NCBI RefSeq assembly: GCF_003711515.1
Contig: NW_021167092.1
Location: 735,073-799,072 of the forward strand
Reading direction: 5' to 3'
Origin: Sodiomyces alkalinus F11
Taxonomy: Eukaryota > Ascomycota > Sordariomycetes > Glomerellales > Plectosphaerellaceae
DNA length: 64,000 nucleotides
Part shown: piece by piece, positions 9,837-21,550 of the stretch
Numbering within the stretch: the first letter of the stretch is position 1
Layout of the letters: the number at the start of each line of letters is the position of its first letter
Position numbers and translations under genes: made by a program
Notes under the pieces: generated by a model
What the model was told of the DNA's origin: nothing
Seen by the model: the letters and a program-made list of their open reading frames with translations, nothing else
Database searches by the model: none

Positions 9837-12800
9837 GCAGGAACTATAAAAGCACCTCGAAGAGGTTCATTCGACGCCCGTAACGTATATTTAGGTAGTA
9901 CATTTCTTTAGGGGTATCCGTGGTATAGCTGGCCGTGATTAGACTAAAGCCGAGGGACGCCTCTTAAATAAGGAAGTAATCCTCCCCGAGGATCTTTATA
10001 CTCTTAGATAACGATATATTAAGACTAGACTTAAAGACTAAGGAATGCGCGGTAACTATCGCGCTAGGGTATTCCCTATACTATATACTAAAAGCGAAAA
10101 GAGTGAAAATGCCTTAAAGACCACGGCTAATTCTAGAAGGAAGGCGGCCGTGGGAAGAATAAAGCTAAGAATCCTATTACCGCTACCGCGGTATCTATAG
10201 CTATACCTTCTATTACTTTAATTAACCGCTCTTCTTCCAAAAGACGTAAATCTGCCCTGCGATAAGGGGAACCCTGCCGCGTATATACTACGCCTGGTTA
10301 TAATATTAACGCCTGCTAGTACCTATTCCCGGAAATAGCGTCTAATAGTTAGATTATATACGATAGTATAAAATTAACCGTCTAACGGATTCTTAAATAT
10401 AACCCTACGATACGTGTGGAAGTAGAAGAACTGCGCGCTATAAAGAAGGTGAAGAAGGATATAAGTCAGGATTCTGTATAACTTAAAGAGGCGTGACTTA
10501 ACGGTAGTAGTGTCTCCTACGGTATAAGCTTTATAGCTAGTATTATTACTAGGTACCCTCTTCTAGCCTCTACTATATTTAATTCCAGCGCCACTATTTA
10601 TATCTTTAATGATTTTTCCTGTTTTTCTGATTTTATACCCACCATATAGGGAGACTATATCGTAGCCGGTAGTTTATCCCTACCTATTAAAGGTTATAGT
10701 AACGTGACCGTGACATTAAACGGACTAATAGGAGGCCTCGATTTTAGGCTATTAAACGTTATATACTACGTAGAGTTTACCTATAATTTAATCCTAAACT
10801 AACGGTTACGACTATAAAGATACTACTAAGATTAGAAGCCACTAAATAATGACTGCCTTCGCCGTGCCGACGGATCTATACTATACTAGCTAAGTTATTA
10901 CTTCGATTAGACCGTTATTAAGTACGTGCCATACAATTCTAACTAATCTGCGGCTGCTTTTCTAGGCTTTTCTTCTTCTTCTACTCGAAAAGGCGCCTAT
11001 AAATCGACGATACGTTATCTAAGCAGTACGGAAGGTATCTTATAGTATATACGACTAGGGCACGCTAGCCGTAAGCCTCTTAAGCATTCAGAAGAGTAGA
11101 CGTAGGGGGTTAAGATTAAGGGACTCATAACGATCGACTATAAGGCCTACGAGCTTATAAAGATAAAGCGGTATATTAGTAGGCACCCTCGTATCGTACC
11201 TGCCTCTATAGGAGAATAGTAGGCGATTAATTTCACGGATTTTAACTAAACGTCTAATAGGGATTTACGGTTTATGTTTTTCACCGACCGTTATAGTGGT
11301 TTTACGGCCACCTACATTATAAAGAGCAAGTTTATAGCGTATATCCTTATAATAATTAAGGAATTCCTCGCCTACGTGGACTATTAATTAGGCTATAAGG
11401 TATGTGTTTTCGTATCTAATAACGAGCTAACTTAATCTAACGATATTACCCTTTTCCTGTGAGAGGAGGGTATCCTGTTAGAAGTATCTACTACCGATAT
11501 ATGAGCGTAGAACGGGGGTGCTGAACGCGCTGCTATAGTAGTGATTTCGAAGGGTCGTGCGATAAATATCCACGTAAAACTGCCGCCGTTTATATAGCCT
11601 TAGGCTATTCCCACGGCTATATACGTCTATAACCGCATGACACAAAGGTAGTATAATAACTAGGATTGAAAAACGCTATACGATATCTTGTTTAAAAGGA
11701 AGCCGATTTTGTTAGATCTTCGAGTATACGGCTATAAGGCGTATACTATAATAAAGGACTCCTGAAAGGGTGCGAATAAGCTATTAAATCGTATCGCTCG
11801 TTATAGCTATATCGGTTACCTTATCGGCTACGATTCTACTAATATCTTCCGTATCTAGCTACTAGGGCGCCATATCCGTAACCGTGTTACTCGCACGCGC
11901 GATATAGATTTTAATAAACATAACTTTCTTAACGGCGATATTAATGCCTTTAAGGATAACCTCCGTTGATCAACCGAGTAATAACTAGAAAATCTAATTA
12001 GTTAGATTAAGCAGGGGAGGGCTAGAGATTCACGGCCGTTTATAGATATATAAGCTAAGGACCCCCCCTCCCCCCTTTACATAACTGCTTATTATGAATT
12101 TAACCCTTTACCGGGGCTAGTTCCCCCCGGATCCCTTTCCTTGACGGTAGTGCTATTAAGGTTATAGTCCGTAATACCCGGCTATAAGGAGGTGGAGGAG
12201 GCTATCTCGAGTATAGGAGGATAAGATATAGGTCACGAACTATGTGATTTAGCTAGTATAACGCTTAATCCCTATCTATAGCCTTTTAAACCATAGCTTT
12301 ATACTCTACTAGTAACCCCGCTATCGGTTATAGCGCTAATAGTAGCCATAACCTTAAGTAATCGTCCTGAAGCACATACGGCTATGGGTCTTTTAATAGA
12401 TAAAGGAACACGATACCGTGATATCCCTATAGCGACGGCTATAGGGCTCCTTATAGATAGACAAACGCGCGCCCTAATCGGTAAGGCGATGGCTGGAAAA
12501 GAGACTATTAGGTGGTAGCGTTTGATATAGGCCGTTACGCCCCGGATATATATATATTAAATAGGACTCCGGTAACTAAATTACGGTTAAAAAAGACTAT
12601 ATCTATAACGCTATAGTGGCATTTATCGCTACTACTCGAGTCTATAGCCCCGATAGCAGCCTCGGGAAATATAACCCCGGCGGTTACTGCGGCGGCTACG
12701 AAGATTTATCGTAAAGACCTCCTTTCTCCTTCGAAAAACCCTCGCGATATACCTTCGTACCTTTACGGCCATCTATTCCGATAGATATAAGAAGACTGCC

Positions 12801-14443
12801 TATAAAGCTATAAGGAGATAGGGTCGTGGATACGGGTACCGGCGTCCGTAGTAAATAGAAATTAGGTTCTTAATTCGATATAGGTGATAATATATAAATT
12901 CAATAAGTATAGGTTTCTGTATAAATATAAGATAAAGCTTATGGTACGAGGAGATTAGTAGTATTAATCCTCGCTTAAGTACATATATGTAGTAACTTCA
13001 GCCGGGAGGTTATTCCGCGTGTTAATGGCTATCGCCGCCCGTTTTAAGCTTACACTATTATAATTCGACGTTATAAACGCGTTTATATACGCGCCTCTCC
13101 CCAATAATATCTTTATATACCCGCTACCAGGTTTTCTGGCCCCTAGGAGCCGTTTATACCTAAGAAAGGCATTATATAGGCTTAAGGAGTTCTAATTGCT
13201 TTATTAAAAGCACTTTTCGGCTATACTTTTAGCGGACGGTTTTTGGATAGTGCCGTAGGAACCGTGTTATTCTCTACGTCACGGTCTAATCCTATTTTTC
13301 TACGTTAACGATATCGTTTTTACTTATAAGGAATAATATAAACTATAGATAGAGTAGGCTATTAATACCCTATAACGCCACTATGACCTATAAGGTAGCG
13401 ATTCTCTAGAGTGGTTCTTTAGTATTAAGGTTATTCGCGACCGTGCCGTATATAAGATCTGGCTATCGTAACGCGACTATATTGTAAACTTAGAATGTCT
13501 ATTAAAGCCGGATAGTAAGTATGGCAGTAACTATCGCCTAACGCACCTAATTAAGGTTATAGAACTACTGCCTTATTTAGGGACCTCGACTAACGTTAAA
13601 AGATATTAATAGAAGATAGGATCTATACTATATATAATAGTGATATCGCGGTTTGATATCGCGTTTATAGTATTAAGGCTAAACCGCTTTAATACTAATT
13701 CCGAACCTATATACCACGACGCTGCCGATTATTTCATCCTCTATCTAATTAATAGCTAATCGTATACATTAGAACTAGGGGGTAGCGATGCTATTAAAAT
13801 CTATACTAAGGGCTCCTTTGCCGATAATACCTTTAATCGTAAGAGTAGTTAAGCGTTTATAATATGTTTATTTAGAGGAATAATCGCGTGGCGCGTTAAT
13901 AAGCAGGATACGGTTATAACGTTAATGACGGAAGCAGAGCTATTAGCGTTAGTATAAGGTGTAAAGGAAGGTATCTTTATATAACGTCTATTATATAGTA
14001 TAGGAGTAGAATTTAACGATCCAGAATTAAGGATCCTGTGTAATAATAACTAAACGATTCCGTTAGTTAATTAAGAGATTAGTATATTAATAACGCGCCT
14101 TCGCTATAACGATATCTACAGCTACTAGTTACGTTAAGTAAAGGAATCAGGGTAAATACTCGTAATATACGTTACGAGCGCGGAAATAGTGGTAGACGGA
14201 TTAACAAAGGCGTTATACAACCAGAAAGTTAAGATATTTACGTCCTAGGTAGGCGTGATAGATATACGGAAACGGCTATAGTAAAAATAGCTAGAGGAAG
14301 TCCGGATAGAGTATTTAGACAACCTGGAGGATAAGTTTAAGGGCAGTTATAGCGAAGAGACTATATAGATTATATGCCTGTTATATCTACTAGTTGCGAA
14401 TAGCTTTAATCGTATAACTAAGGTTAAGGGCGATTATAGGGTA

Positions 14444-14647
14444 TATCGAATAGACTATAGTCTTTTCGGTTATGTAACGGGCCGGATTACTAAGAGTATA
14501 ATCCGGGTAGACGCTTACAGAATCTACACTATATAAAATACGGTAATAGCAGTTCCCTAACGCTCCTTACACAGTTATAAGTATACAGAATTATCTTAAT
14601 CAATTTTGACCTATTGTGTAATAATTTCGACTACGCCTTAAATAACA
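14444..14647 (+). repeat. 3' LTR of I1
   Basis: 204 bp, starting TATCGAATAGACTATAG and ending AAATAACA. A purine-rich tract (AAGGTTAAGGGCG) lies just before it at about 14421-14432. Confidence 0.9.
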
Positions 14648-14652
14648 GCTCC

Positions 14653-16600
14653 TACAGTATATAGTCCTATAAGTTGCAAAATCTCTGTACTTTCGTTTTA
14701 TATACGGTTTATCGTAAATAGCGTTGTATTTAATTAAGGGCGTTCCGTGGGTATCACTTGTATATATAACTGTTAGACTGTGCTGCTATATGTGGCACAG
14801 ACCACCCTCGGGGTGGAATAACCTAACGGCCGAATAATCGGTTAGGTATAGATAGTTAATATCCCTAGAATTTCGGGCACTAATTTTGCCTCCTAACCAC
14901 AGGTTTTAGGGACACGTTTTTATAACGGTTTATAGCTTTAGTATAATCAATTTAGGACCTCTTAATCTAACTGTTCTGATTGTATTCACTCTATTACGGT
15001 TATGCTATATTTGGGAATTGAGAGTCTTAGCTTTTATTCTTATTCTTCTATCTTTGAAGAGCCTTACTAGCCAGGCCGCTAGAGCGAGATATAACCGACT
15101 AAATCTTATAGTTTTAACGTATAATAACCTAACCAGTAAGATACCCGAGACCCCTAAGGCTATATATACTAGCTATATTGACTAGAAGTCCTAGAACCGT
15201 TAGTACACGATAATAGCAAAAGTAAATGGAGTCTAGATCTATCTACGACCTACAGACCCCTTTATAGAACCTACCTATCCTATCCTTCCAATATACGCTA
15301 GCTACCCTTTAGTGGCTTCAGTAGATAACTCTACTAGTTAGATAGACTTAACGGTTACCGGAAGAGTAGCCTATAGTTAGAATTTCGAAGAATATAAATA
15401 GAAGGAGCGTGCTTTTAATTAATAAGAATAAGAGATAGGAGCGGTGGCCGTGTGGTTTACTACCTTTATCACGCCCTTAAAGTTTAACGCCCTGTTCTGT
15501 AGCGATAAGCCTAGCGAGGTATACGAAGCCATTTAAATTAATACTATAGGTTATATCGTAAACCGTAAGAAGACCGCTATAAACCAGTATTGATAGCACC
15601 TTTATAAGGCTCCGAATAACTGTAAGAAAATTAACGAATAGATAGATTAGTGATATAACCTTATTATTATATACTATAATAATAACGTATAAACGTTCTT
15701 ATCGTTATCTAATAAAAAGGTTAAGGGCCGCGGCTATAGCCGTGGAAAAGGAAGAGGAAATAATAGTACTACCTCCTCGTTAATAACTCGTAATTCCTTA
15801 AAAAGACGGTAGTCCTACTATAAACGTATTAAAGGTTCTCCTACGTGCTTAATCCTGGGATACCCTCTCGAGGATTACTAGTATATATTCCCTGATTAGG
15901 CTAATTTAGAGTAGTATCCGGGAACTACTATAAGCTACTTAGTAAGTAGGCTCCTTAAGAGTGATTCCGACCTAAAGAATGCCGTGACTAAAATAAAGGC
16001 ACTGAAGAAGAAGGTAAACTAAGGGTATACGGCCTTCCTCCAGGAGGCCTAACGAGTACCGGACGAGAAGCCGCTTACGGCGCCTATAACGGCGCGCACG
16101 ATAACGCCCACGACGGCGCTAGGCGGTAGATTCCTCGCCCAGGTCCCCGTAGTCGTATTATCGACGGGAGGTGCCGTAGATTGCCCTCTTCGGGAGTTAG
16201 CTATCCTTAATTCCGGAGCCACTATTTATATCTTTAACGATATTACCCGTTTTACTAATTATAGGCCTATAACGCGAGGGGATTATATCGTCGCGGGTAG
16301 TTCGGTTCTATAAATCCAAGGCTTCGGCACCGTTATTATACGGATAGAATGAACGACCGGGAGTCTTAATTTCAAGCTCTTTAATATCATTTACTACAAG
16401 AATTTTACTTATACTCTAATCTTTAACTAACGCCTCCGTAATAAAGGATACTAGTAGGATTAACGGCCGTTAAACGACTATTTACGGCGTGCTAACTGAT
16501 TAATTCTGTATAAGCTAAGTCACTACCAGTGGTTATAGGCAACGCCGTATTTAAGGCTATCGTCTAACCAACTAGGACTATAGGGAAATAAACTATCGAA
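14653..16600 (+). pseudogene. Truncated Copia relic E: leader, gag and protease only
   Basis: 14653-15050 is leader-like and holds a GTGGCACAGACC / GGGGTGG palindromic patch near 14790-14820. From about 15060 to 15700 a + frame reads as Copia gag (NALFCSDKPSEVYEAI near 15490-15540). About 15730-15910 is Gly/Arg-rich and carries a cysteine motif. The protease is at 16207-16350 (NSGATIYIFND, then GDYIVAGSSVL), related to that of family I. Integrase, reverse transcriptase and both LTRs are missing. From about 16600 a fragment of another family in the opposite orientation follows. It is dead and truncated. Confidence 0.7.
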
Positions 16601-16689
16601 ACCGACTATAATAGACCGATTAAATAAGGAGCGATTAAACGATTAAGAGGTTAAGCGAGTTAAGCGATTTAAATAAAAGGGGATTAAGC

Positions 16690-17024
16690 GATCCAATAAC
16701 GGTTAAAATAAAGCAGGCGGACATAGCTAATAATACTAAACTACCCGTTATAGACTTAAGGCTATTTTGACTGCCTTGAAGCTGTAGGATCTATCGGAAT
16801 AGCTTCGTTTATTAGAACGCCGGGCTTATACCTGTTAATATATAAAAAAGGTACGTAAAAGATATGTGTGTGCATTAAAGCAGAGTAAAAGGTACTCTGC
16901 GGGTATATCTAACTATAAGGTAAAATAAGGGGAAATCGATATAGATACATCGGCCGGAAGTACTCTATCCGTGTACAAAATAGCGTAAGTCACACCCCGA
17001 TAAGGTGGCTATAGGCATCTAACA
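16690..17024 (-). mobile_element. Fragment of a family-D Copia: 5' LTR and leader
   Basis: 16833-17024 (192 bp) matches the 194-bp LTRs of D (TGTTAATATA...GCATCTAACA). 16700-16832 matches the D leader at 33040-33160, including CGTTTATTAGAACGCCGGGC. Its orientation is that of D, minus strand. It abuts the + strand relic E at about 16600-16690, so the junction is a rearrangement and not a normal element end. Confidence 0.75.
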
Positions 17025-17885
17025 ACAATGATCGTCTATTAATCCATTAATCTATTAATCTATTAATTCACGCGGCGATAGCCGTCGATCCTCTAATAAG
17101 GATAACGTCCATACGCTCTCCGAATAAGATCTAGAGGAATAACGGGCGGCGGCTCGGTAAGAGGAGGTAGCGGCGAGGTTTACCTCTTAACAACAACAAC
17201 AACAACGACAACAATAGTAATAACAATAACAATAACAATAATAATAACAATAATAATAATAACAAGGTAGTTATAATATCCGCGGCCGTGGCCGTGGCCG
17301 TGGAGACAGAGGAGGTATCTATACTATAATCGGCTTTAATCGAACGGATAAACTAATCCGTTAATTATAATAGTAATAGTTATAGTAGTAGTAGTTAGAT
17401 ATTCGATAATAGGTGGATAGGGAGCTAGATTCTATAATATAACCTTAATTACTAGGATTCTACTATAAAATAGAACGACGAGTCTTAATCCGAGCTATTA
17501 AGATTATACCTACTACTACCTTTAATTAACTAAAGGGGTTAAATTAGTTTCTATATAAAAAGCTTAAAAACGATATTATACTTACTTATAATCGTTATAA
17601 CTATACGTAGTTATATATAGAAGATAGGATTCCTAGAAGAGATATTTATAGGTCTATATCCGAACTATAGTCGGAATAACGGCTCTTTTAGCTATTAGTC
17701 TAGAGGTATAATCTTGATACGTAGAATAGACAAACCGGGGCTATATCGGCCCTATAATAGTACTACTCTACCTAAGGATAAGTATAGCGGTTTTCTCTAG
17801 GACCTAAGCTTTTCCCCTTTATAGCTACCTAAAAAGGATTATATAGCCTAAAATAGGCTCTTATAGATTAGATAGGATAGCGGAG
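17025..17885 (+). pseudogene. RIP-degraded Gln-rich, Arg-Gly-rich coding relic of unknown origin
   Basis: A + frame runs through about 280 codons with stops only of the TAG/TAA type, as expected if Gln codons were mutated. It reads a charged helical part (LEE*RAAAR*EEVAARFTS near 17130-17187). A long CAA/TAA run (17188-17266) follows, then a GRGRGRGDRGG patch (17280-17312), then a part with no recognised motif. Such an RGG plus poly-Gln arrangement fits a retroelement Gag or ORF1 or an RNA-binding host protein. I cannot decide which. No reverse transcriptase is attached. Confidence 0.45.
17188..17266 (+). repeat. CAA trinucleotide tract partly converted to TAA
   Basis: The tract starts as uninterrupted CAA units and passes into mixed CAA/TAA/TAG units. 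In frame this is a polyglutamine run whose codons became stops by C to T change at CpA. Confidence 0.8.
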
Positions 17886-17887
17886 TA

Positions 17888-17999
<112 letters not shown>

Positions 18000-19260
18000 T
18001 AATAAATGCTTTATATACGCTTTACGTATATACTGGCCCTACTCCTCTTATATAATACGGTAAGAAAAGCGAGATTAACCCGACCTGCTTACTTAACTAG
18101 GTTCGGGCCAAAACGCTTACGAAGTTATATTCGAATACCCATACAAACTTTTAGTAGAGACAGTTCGATACCTATAGAAACTTTTTCGATACTCATACAA
18201 AGTATATACTCCCTTAAATATAGATTCGGCTCCTATGATATGTTTAGCATCTCTCGCGTAGGACACCAAGGATACATTGATAAGACGGACAGCATTGGTC
18301 CTCAAGTAGACATGTTTGAAGGTGAGCTGAGGCGACTGCTGGAACCGAGAAGCAATCGGAATAACTATACAGGTCCACGCAACACTTGAGACAGCTGGGT
18401 GTCGCAATGAGCGATAAGTTGCCCCAGCCACATGATCTGTACCAAGTATTAGTAGAGACGCCAAGGGGTCAGTACCTTGAACATCATGCAGAGATAGATG
18501 TTGGACAGTTCTCGGCCACGTCATGACATGAGATGACAACGCCATGAAGGCGCCATTTACGGCTGGATAAAAAGTGTTCGCGTGGGTCAGTCGAATCTAG
18601 TACATGAGTTCTTTTCAGGTGGACGAGAGCCGTGTTGTGATAAAGCTGCTGCCGGTGTCATCGCGGCAAAATTTGGTTGCACGGAATGAGCCTTGCTGAT
18701 TGTCTGTAGCTGTAAAGCTGCGCCAAACCTCGAAGAAATGGTGCAAGTGATACTGGAACAAGATGTAACGGGAGGTCGCGATGGGAGGATGAAAGTGGTG
18801 AGGAATAGGGTCCGTGAAGACCCCAGGACTTGACGGCTGAAGGTGAAGAGAGGGTTGACGTCAACTGGACCTAGCCGGTCGAGACGCCTTGGTGTTGCTG
18901 TGTTGATTGTTTGCCAAAGCTACGAAAGAACGTCGTCCAAGACTCAAAAGCAAAGTGGGCGATCCGTAACCTCCGTAAAGTCCGATGCTTGTGCTGAATG
19001 GCCTTCCATCATCTACAAGTGGCCAGGCATAAGAGATGATGTGGTCGGAAGAATCCCCTGTTGTTTCCCCATCCAGACCAGCCGAATTTGTACAAGTACC
19101 AACGGACGCAAAGAAGATGATATTTGCTGAAATGGATCGCAGCACCAGAGACGTGAAAAAAGCGGCCATGGCAGCCCAGAGCGCAGCACCGTGACGTTAG
19201 TCCAATCCATGTTCAACGGGATCCTACGCATGTCAGCCCATTGAATTCGCAAGATGATGG
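18000..19260. other. Edge of gene island 2, no gene recognised
   Basis: 18000-18240 is still AT-rich and RIP-like. From about 18240 the composition becomes balanced and CpA is retained. Several short open stretches exist on both strands. None has splice-compatible extension, a recognisable domain or a coherent composition, so I call none of them genes. The part nearest 19260 probably holds the 3' UTR of the Tra2-type gene. Confidence 0.5.
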
Positions 19261-20521
19261 TCATTTGCAGCTCAAACCTGATCCGTAAGGCTCACGTCCT
19301 TCAGAGCGACCAGCAGCTGAATCACCATAGCCAGCGCCGCTCGAGGGCGCATCGCGGGTGCGAGGGGCATCGCGTTCAGCGGTCCGCTCATATCTGTCGC
19401 GCTCATAACCTGGGCCGCCCCGACGGTCATCACGATAACGGTCTTCGCGATAGCGGTCTTCGCGGCCACTTCCGTAGCGGTCAACGCGGCCGTAGCCTTC
19501 CTCACGCTCTCGACCATAGCCCCCTCGATCGTCCCGATACGTACGATCGTACCCCCGATCCTCACGATAACCACCACGGTCATCATACCGTCGGTCATTG
19601 CCGCTGCCACCGCCACCGCCGCCGCCGCGGTAGCGGTAGGGGTCATCGCGTCCGTAGTATCCGCTGCCGCCACCGTAGCCACCGCGACGCTCGTCGCGAT
19701 AGCGATCGTTAAAGCGCCCACCCCGACCATCTACAGCAAGAGAAAAATCAGCATGGTTGGCATTCAGAGCAATGATTCATTACCGAGCCAGCTAGGGCGT
19801 AGCCTTACCACGCTTAGGCGGACCAAAGTACTTGCCCGGGGTCGGAGTACGAGGACGGGCGCGGCGAGCCTTTTCGATGCTCAGAGTGCGGCCATCAATC
19901 TGCTCCCCCTGCAGGCCCTCCTTGGCCGCGTCGGCTTGGTCGGAGGTGACCATTTTAACGAAGCCAAACCCCCGAGATTCTTTGGTGTGAGGATCGCGCA
20001 TAATTTGGCATTTCTCAACCTCCCCATACTTTTCAAAGAGCCGGGTAACCTCGGATTCACTTAGGCGAGGATGGATGCCAGTAACGAAGAGATTGGAGCC
20101 AGGATTGACCGCGCCATCATCATCGCCACCCTTTGAAGCCGCATCGTCTTTGGAAACACTGTATCATGAACAAGCCGTCAGCATCGACACTGAACACTTC
20201 GCATCTCCCAGACGAGTAGGGGGAAGAAGATTTTTTTGTCTTCGGAAAAAAAAGAAAAAGTGTCTATGCTGGAACTTACTGATCGCCGTTGCCGGGAGGG
20301 GAGGCAGAGCGTCGACGACCTCCCTCGGGTTCGTCGCGGAGGGGACGGGGAGAGGCACTGCGATTGTCGCGGTCGTACCGATGCGTCTCATCTAAACGGC
20401 ACTCGGGTATTAAGCTTTGTTTCTGCAATTGGGAAGAGCAATTGGTAAGCTAGTTATTGGGAAACTGACCTTCATATCGGTCGCCATTGGCACCTTCATA
20501 GTCCATGCTGGTGCTAGCCAT
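19261..20521 (-). CDS. Tra2-type RRM splicing factor, RS/RGG-rich (327 aa)
   Basis: Four exons: 20521-20470, 20280-20391, 19809-20158 and 19261-19730 (minus strand). The introns run from GTCAGT, GTAAGT and GTAAGG to TTTAG, ACAG and GTAG. The spliced length is 984 nt, ending in TGA, and the frame is kept at every junction. Residues 1-70 are charged and Ser/Arg-containing (DNRSASPRPLRDEP). One RRM covers about 75-152, with RNP2 NLFVTGI (77-83) and RNP1 RGFGFVKM (117-124). A KYFGPPKRG linker at about residue 163-172 is followed by a Gly/Arg/Tyr/Asp-rich tail (172-322, repeated RYR/DDR/GGY). This is the layout of transformer-2 / Tra2-like SR proteins: the RRM binds exonic enhancer RNA and the RS-like ends recruit splicing factors in the nucleus. 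Using the earlier TTGCAG acceptor (about 20422) in intron 1 would shift the frame and give a stop, so TTTAG at 20392 is preferred. There are no RIP stops although transposons lie on both sides. Which named fungal orthologue it is remains open, so no symbol is given. Confidence 0.9.
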
Positions 20522-20982
20522 GATCGTGGCCTGTCAATGTCTGTCGGGGCTGGGATGTAGCCAAAGCTTATTTTATTGCTGCTCTGCTGGTTGTGAAATT
20601 CGCGTTGTTACCAGGTGCTGCTTCTGTTCAGCAGCGGACTCGAGGGGAGAGACGAAAGGAACCAGGTGAACAAAATAAAACAAAACGGAGGTAGAGTAGA
20701 AAGCAGAAGGCAGGAAAGAGTATATTATTAACCTGCGAGTAGCGTGGGTTGATGGTCGAAAAGAAAACGAGGCCAGACCAGGTGACCTAATAAGGAAAAG
20801 GAAAGAGAACTGTGGCCTGCGATGGTTATGAAAGAATGTGAGGACAGAAAGTTTGGGTAATTACCTTTCCACTCCCCAGTGCAAGTCGTTCTAGCGTGAG
20901 CACAAAATGGAACTGCCCGTGCACCAAGATTCTTTATTAGCGTAATTTGTGTCGCATGGGCACATACCATGCTGGCAGACTA
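20522..20982 (-). promoter_or_regulatory. Leader and promoter region of the Tra2-type gene
   Basis: 461 bp of unmutated, pyrimidine-rich (minus strand) DNA between the start codon and the LTR beginning at 20983. Candidate leader splice sites exist, but none can be fixed without transcripts. A 23-30-bp stretch near 20941-20982 recurs at 2062-2091 upstream of the other gene. Confidence 0.4.
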
Positions 20983-20994
20983 TGTCGAATAGAC
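20983..20994 (+). repeat. First 12 bp of the I3 5' LTR, not RIP-mutated
   Basis: TGTCGAATAGAC keeps the TG start that reads TA in I0 and I1. It is cut off by element H. AGAC (20991-20994) is the left TSD of H and reappears at 54871-54874. Confidence 0.8.
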
Positions 20995-21024
20995 TGTGGG
21001 GCCTGTCACGTGCACTGCGACAGA

Positions 21025-21550
21025 TGTAAACGCATAACTATATCGGCCCTACTATCGCACGTCAAATAGCACTTAGATAATCAACTTAGTAGAGCAGAAA
21101 TCTCGTGTATATATATTATATTAAGTTATATCTGTGTAAGTCTCTTATACCCTTAATTTAGGTAGTAAAGACTCTATTATAGGTACTATATTATTTAGAT
21201 CCTATCCGGTCTTTTCCGGTATCCGCCCCTGTTATATCCTAATACCCGAGGTCCGAAGCCCTTAGTTAGGGAGTAGTAGATCCCCCCTGGATCCTCTATA
21301 GACCACGTCGTGGTCCTGCCTATACGACATCTATATAGCCGTGGTCTGATAACTAGTCCTGTGGGAAATCGTCGGTATGAAAACGGTGGACTCTTCGGAC
21401 GTAGGTATATTAAACGAACGGTGTTTGTATAGGGAATCCGTTCTGCTTAAGTACCCTGGCCCGTATCGCCTAGACTAAATATCTACCCTAGCTCTTTAAT
21501 TAACGTAATCTTCTTATAAAATTATACTAGCTTGATCTTATATTTTTATA
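21025..21550 (+). repeat. 5' LTR of B, interrupted by a solo LTR
   Basis: The LTR sequence is 21025-21052 and 21335-21550, or 244 bp. The 3' LTR is 251 bp, and the 7-bp difference is a tandem GTATAAC/GCATAAC duplication near 26997-27010. The first 28 bp are nearly free of RIP changes. Confidence 0.88.
21053..21329 (-). repeat. Solo LTR of family A inside the B 5' LTR
   Basis: 277 bp, the reverse complement of 2122-2395 and 8179-8452, with the same ends (TATCGCACG...ATACGACA). Flanks are CCTAC (21048-21052) and TCTAT (21330-21334). Both fit the uninterrupted sequence CCTATATAGCC in the B 3' LTR (about 27023-27033), so they are a TSD diverged by transitions. A solo LTR marks a family-A insertion whose interior was lost by recombination between its LTRs. 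Confidence 0.88.

Larger units (their letters stand above)
8721..14443 (+). pseudogene. RIP-degraded Copia gag-pol of I1
   Basis: The gag region (about 8760-10500) is interrupted by the SINE. The protease patch is at about 10578-10610 (SATIYIFNDF, from a DSGATIHVFND-like original). Next come integrase (about 11060-11990), reverse transcriptase with LILFFYVNDIV (13288-13320), and RNase H (about 13610-14400). Stops are TAG/TAA at places where CAG/CAA or TGG codons fit. The frames match those of I3 at 62373-64000 and, for the protease, the relic at 16200-16350. No functional protein is expected. Confidence 0.85.
8517..14647 (+). mobile_element. Short-LTR Copia retrotransposon I1 (complete, RIP-mutated, carries a SINE)
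   Basis: 6131 bp including the SINE at 9360-9836. The LTRs are 204 bp each (8517-8720, 14444-14647). The TSD is GCTCT on the left (8512-8516) and GCTCC on the right (14648-14652), one transition apart. The internal order is Copia-type. Two further copies of the family are partly in the window: I0 (1-638) and I3 (20983 to the right edge). Comparison with I3 supplies the empty SINE target site. Confidence 0.9.

Noticed and set aside
14768..14990. 5' LTR of relic E beginning TGTTAGACTG
   Set aside because: The start looks LTR-like, but no second copy exists in the window and no end could be set.
18240..19200. Additional gene downstream of the Tra2-type gene
   Set aside because: Short overlapping frames on both strands (18117-18545, 18658-18864, 18843-19130, 18861-19169) lack domains and consistent splice joins.
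19254..19730. Open frames on + (19254-19712) and in a second minus frame (19272-19730) over the Tra2-type exon 4
   Set aside because: They are shadows of the GC-rich RGG/RS-coding exon. Only the spliced minus frame joins the RRM and ends in TGA at 19261.
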